DNA of 33,958 bases, taken from contig CAYTLW010000085.1 of NCBI GenBank assembly GCA_964438735.1, forward strand, positions 1 through 33,958, read 5' to 3'. Below the pieces are notes generated by a model. The model saw nothing but the letters and a program-made list of their open reading frames with translations. It searched no databases and was not told the origin of the DNA. Shown piece after piece: positions 31,426 to 33,958 of this stretch. Positions within the stretch are counted from its first letter, which is position 1; every line of letters begins with the position of its first letter. Position numbers and translations under genes: made by a program. The DNA is from CAYTLW01 sp964438735. GTDB lineage: Bacteria; Myxococcota_A; UBA9042.

Positions 31426-32760
31426 TCAGATCGTATCCAACGGCCGACCGTTCTCTTCCCACTCGCGCACGCCGCCATCGAGGCTGCGCACGTTGGTATA
31501 GCCCATGGACGACAGGTAGAGCACGCCGCTGAGCGACAGGTTGCCCATGTTGCAGACCGTCACGATGGGCGTGGACTTGTCCTCCGGCAGGCCCAGTGCG
31601 TACGTCTCCATCTCTCCCAGCGGAGCAGGCAGGGACTCGGGCACGTGGCCGGTGCGGTAGGTGTCGAAGTCGCGCACGTCCACGAAGGTCGCCGTCTCCA
31701 TCTCCCACAGCTCGAAGGCGTCTTCATTGGTGACACGCAGGGCATCATTGCCGCGTACGTTCTCGACCATGGCCTCGAGGCGACGCTCGCGGGCGCTGCC
31801 CCGGGGCTTGCTGATGCGCACGGCGTCGACATGTTTGACCACTGAAGAAGCGTACTTGAAGACGTTATCCGGGAAGATCACCACCACCACGTTGCCCGGT
31901 TCATCCGGCACCATCTTGAAGGCGCCGGCCAGGGCCATGGCCGAACTCGGCCCGGCGACGATGGCCTCTTCGCGATTGAGCCGCAGGCAGAGGTTGTAGG
32001 CCTCCTGGTTGTCCACCGCGACCATGTCGTCGTACTCGTCGGGCGCAAAGAGCGCGGTCTGAGCCAGCTGCTTGAGGCTGCGCACACCCGGGATGTCGTG
32101 CCCCTCGACGGGATGCACACCCATGATGTTCACGTCGGTGCCGCGCCCCTTCAGGAATCGACCGCAGCCGGTCACCGTGCCGCAGGTGCCGAGGCCGGCG
32201 ACGAAGTGGGTGATCTTACCGTCCGTCTGGCGCCAGATCTCCGGGCCAGTGGTCTTGATGTGTGCCTCCGGGTTGGCGGTGTTCGCGTACTGGTCGAGCA
32301 TGTGGAAGTCGGGCCGATCAGAGAGCTCGCGCGCCTTGGCGATGGCACCTTCCGGGGCACCGGGAGCCGGGCAGAGGTTGTCCTCGAGCTCCAACACATT
32401 GGAGCCGAAGAAGCGCAGGATGGTCCGCTTCTCGAGCGGAATCTGGTTCGACAGCGGCGTGGTCAGCTCGTACTTGCGCAGGTTGCTGACCATGGCCAGG
32501 CCCATGCCGGTGTTGCCGGAGGTGGGCTCGACGAGCTTCTGCCCGTCGCCCATCAGCCCCTTGTCCTCAGCGTCGCAGATCAGGTTGTAGGCGATGCGAT
32601 CCTTGACCGAGCCGAAGGGGTTGTACCACTCCAACTTGGCGTAGACCGTGGTGTGTTTGAAGGGCGTGACATGGTTGAGCCGCACCAGGGGCGTCGGGTT
32701 ATGCTCGGTGGAGCAGAGCCCCAACATGTCGTCGTAGATCCGCTTGCTGTGATCACTCAT
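31426..32760 (-). CDS. Cysteine synthase-like PLP enzyme fused to rhodanese domain
   Basis: 444 residues. Residues about 1-330 are a fold-type II PLP enzyme of the cysteine synthase / cystathionine beta-synthase group: NPFGSVKDRIA holds the PLP lysine K53, and TSGNTG at 80-85 binds substrate; GLGTCGTVTGCGRFLKG is the phosphate-binding loop. Residues about 350-444 form a rhodanese domain (VDVRDFDTYRTGHVPES, SLDGGVREWEENGRP). Its loop keeps the sulfur-carrying C403 in CNMGNLS but has Leu where Arg is usual, so sulfurtransfer may be altered. The fusion suggests sulfur passed between the sites. Start at 32760 follows GGAGAG; a repeat-bearing leader lies upstream in the same frame. Confidence 0.88.
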   Translation of the reverse strand: MSDHSKRIYDDMLGLCSTEHNPTPLVRLNHVTPFKHTTVYAKLEWYNPFGSVKDRIAYNLICDAEDKGLMGDGQKLVEPTSGNTGMGLAMVSNLRKYELTTPLSNQIPLEKRTILRFFGSNVLELEDNLCPAPGAPEGAIAKARELSDRPDFHMLDQYANTANPEAHIKTTGPEIWRQTDGKITHFVAGLGTCGTVTGCGRFLKGRGTDVNIMGVHPVEGHDIPGVRSLKQLAQTALFAPDEYDDMVAVDNQEAYNLCLRLNREEAIVAGPSSAMALAGAFKMVPDEPGNVVVVIFPDNVFKYASSVVKHVDAVRISKPRGSARERRLEAMVENVRGNDALRVTNEDAFELWEMETATFVDVRDFDTYRTGHVPESLPAPLGEMETYALGLPEDKSTPIVTVCNMGNLSLSGVLYLSSMGYTNVRSLDGGVREWEENGRPLDTI

Positions 32761-32772
32761 CCAACTCTCCAC

Positions 32773-32826
32773 AGTCGCCGCGTTCACCAAGGTCGCCGCG
32801 TTCACCAAAGTCGCCGCATTCTCCAA
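32773..32826. repeat. Three 18-bp tandem repeats upstream of the cysteine synthase gene
   Basis: AGTCGCCGCGTTCACCAA, GGTCGCCGCGTTCACCAA and AGTCGCCGCATTCTCCAA, then a partial AGTCGGCG. They lie between the ribosome site of the PLP enzyme and the patatin stop. They are in frame (18 is a multiple of 3) and would encode a NAATLV-type repeat if a TTG at 32826 were used as start. Confidence 0.85.
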
Positions 32827-32842
32827 AGTCGGCGAATCGAGA

Positions 32843-32855
32843 CCGCATGATGCGG
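32843..32855. promoter_or_regulatory. 13-bp palindrome after the patatin stop codon
   Basis: CCGCAT-G-ATGCGG, a perfect 6-bp dyad. It lies 5 bases past the patatin stop (32860-32862) on the minus strand, before the repeats and the PLP enzyme. It may be an operator or a short stem; no direct evidence. Confidence 0.3.
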
Positions 32856-32859
32856 ATCG

Positions 32860-33732
32860 TCAACCTTCCTGTCGAGTATCCAGCCCTTCATTGGCCAGCA
32901 GTGACTCGACCGCGCCCCGCGCAGCCCGGCCATCCCGGCGACCCATCTCGAACGTCGCTGTGAGCAGGTCCGCGCGCGTGTAGTCCCACTTCTGCACCGG
33001 CACCGGGTCGACGGGCGCCAGGTAGAGCCTGCCGTTGCCCTGGGGCAATCGTTCGCTATCGTACTGTCTTGTCAGTAGCACCAGGACCGGCCCCGCCCGG
33101 CCCTTCGGCGACAGCGCCCGAATCGGCACATTATCCACCAGCCCGCCGTCTACCCAGACCCGTCCATTGTGGGTGGGAATCCGGGTCACCGGCCAGGTCG
33201 CCGACGAGGTGATCACCGCGTCGATCAACTCGTCCGGCCTGGTGGCATCTCGCGCGGGGAAGACCCGCCAGCTCATGCCTGGAGGTGCGCCATCGGGCGC
33301 ATGCACCTTGCCGGCGGCCTTGCGCTTGTTGTATATTCTTAGTGCCCTTATTACAGTCCGAAGCGCGGGCTCTCCATGCTGCACCGAGGTCTGCAGTATC
33401 CGCACGACCAGGCTTGATTGTAAGCGTTCGAAGCCTCCGTTCGCCAGGGCGTGTTCCAGGGCATCCCGGTACATCTCCTCGTGGGGGAATGCGCGCTCTC
33501 CTTGCAGCCATCGCCGCGGGTGAAAGTTGGCCTCGTTGCGCGAGACGGCGTCACGGAAGTGTACGAAGGTCTCGGCCGACCGGCCCGCCGCAGCGATCAC
33601 CGCCACCGCCGCTCCCGCGCTGACACCGGCGATCTCGTCGGGCATACCCACCATGTCGCGCAGCACATCCAGCACCCCCAGGCACCAGAACGCCCGACAT
33701 CCACCGCCTGCTACGACCACCGACCACGTCAC
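32860..33732 (-). CDS. Patatin-like phospholipase
   Basis: 290-residue lipid acyl hydrolase. The oxyanion loop GGGCRAFWCLG is at 9-19, the nucleophile S38 is in GVSAG (36-40), and the second catalytic residue D195 is in VDGGL (194-198). It has no signal peptide, so it may act inside or be exported another way. The N terminus MTWSVVVAGGG is normal for patatins. GTG at 33732 was chosen because GGGGAGGGAG lies 8 bases upstream; an earlier in-frame GTG at 33780 would add 16 residues with no strong site. It is upstream of the PLP enzyme on the same strand. Confidence 0.9.
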   Translation of the reverse strand: MTWSVVVAGGGCRAFWCLGVLDVLRDMVGMPDEIAGVSAGAAVAVIAAAGRSAETFVHFRDAVSRNEANFHPRRWLQGERAFPHEEMYRDALEHALANGGFERLQSSLVVRILQTSVQHGEPALRTVIRALRIYNKRKAAGKVHAPDGAPPGMSWRVFPARDATRPDELIDAVITSSATWPVTRIPTHNGRVWVDGGLVDNVPIRALSPKGRAGPVLVLLTRQYDSERLPQGNGRLYLAPVDPVPVQKWDYTRADLLTATFEMGRRDGRAARGAVESLLANEGLDTRQEG

Positions 33733-33740
33733 GAGTGCAA

Positions 33741-33750
33741 CTCCCTCCCC
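33741..33750 (-). promoter_or_regulatory. Ribosome binding site deciding the patatin start
   Basis: GGGGAGGGAG on the minus strand, 8 bases before the GTG at 33732. It supports the shorter patatin reading frame. Confidence 0.55.
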
Positions 33751-33860
33751 GACCGGTAGCCGGGCATGGTCAGGTGCCACGCGCTCCGAGCACGGTCAAG
33801 GACTACGAGGCAAGGCGCGCGACCCGCAGACGGAATTCCGGCCGACGCATTCTAATGTAA

Positions 33861-33956
33861 TCAATGTTTACTTGGCAGAATCACTGCAGGCAGATCTTCT
33901 GCCGACACGCCATAGACACTGGACTGCTTGCAGGTCCACTTGCCGGTGCAGCTGTT
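33861..33956 (-). CDS. Possible 3' end of a Cys-rich protein gene, cut by window edge
   Basis: On the minus strand the last 31 codons plus TGA (33861-33863) give a protein starting NSCTGKWTCKQ. Codons near the edge are almost all GC at the third position, like real genes in the window, whereas the last ones turn AT-rich. Two other minus-strand frames are also open here, so coding is uncertain. Cys spacing would suit a secreted protein. Confidence 0.35.
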   Translation of the reverse strand, partial: NSCTGKWTCKQSSVYGVSAEDLPAVILPSKH

Positions 33957-33958
33957 GC

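Noticed and set aside
32773..32834. CRISPR array from the 18-bp repeats
   Set aside because: The units are contiguous with no unique spacers and there are no cas genes.

Overview
GC-rich DNA (GC3-rich codons throughout, strong purine-rich Shine-Dalgarno sites) carrying about 28 protein genes in short operons on both strands, with no RNA genes, CRISPR array or transposase seen. The gene content suggests a Gram-negative, predatory or free-living bacterium of the Myxococcota / former Deltaproteobacteria: DAGGPA-repeat lipoproteins, VIT-vWA-DUF2135 proteins, an RRE-Tat fusion, a TatT-type TRAP transporter and multihaem secreted cytochrome. This assignment is inference from gene families, not from a marker gene.

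Layout. 52-1137 (-): 6-phosphofructokinase. 1335-5098 (+): a CreD-like membrane protein, an OmpR-class response regulator and a CreC-like sensor kinase, i.e. a creDBC-type locus with an 11-bp direct repeat in its leader. 5207-6429: a divergent DUF1858 gene and LysR regulator. 6452-7790 (-): two unrecognised proteins, one a glycine-zipper membrane protein, one an acidic protein with tandem threonine repeats. 8030-11056 (+): ECF sigma factor, overlapping anti-sigma/FecR/TPR protein and a secreted protein. 11057-11225: two copies of a 28-bp REP-like repeat.

11226-17099 (-) is the most coherent locus: TatT lipoprotein, DctP substrate-binding protein, an acyl-CoA ligase and a fused DctQM permease. 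The last three are linked by 4-bp ATGA overlaps, so a TRAP importer and a CoA-ligase are translationally coupled; this points to import and immediate CoA activation of a hydrophobic carboxylate. 17434-22049: outer-membrane-like secreted protein (+), CBS-pair protein (-), VIT/vWA/DUF2135 protein (+).

22249-25062 holds a second unusual set: a prolyl-4-hydroxylase-like / ATP-grasp fusion convergent (9-bp gap) with a protein that joins a PqqD-like recognition domain, a Tat/TM-like segment and a very long Lys/Arg/Gln/Glu-rich helix. This is a candidate peptide- or protein-modification system. It is followed by a metallo-beta-lactamase-fold hydrolase and an SDR oxidoreductase (+), then two small cytoplasmic proteins (-), a repeat-rich lipoprotein, a secreted helical protein and a tetrahaem cytochrome c (+), a cysteine-synthase/rhodanese fusion and a patatin-like lipase (-), and possibly the 3' end of a cysteine-rich gene at the right edge.
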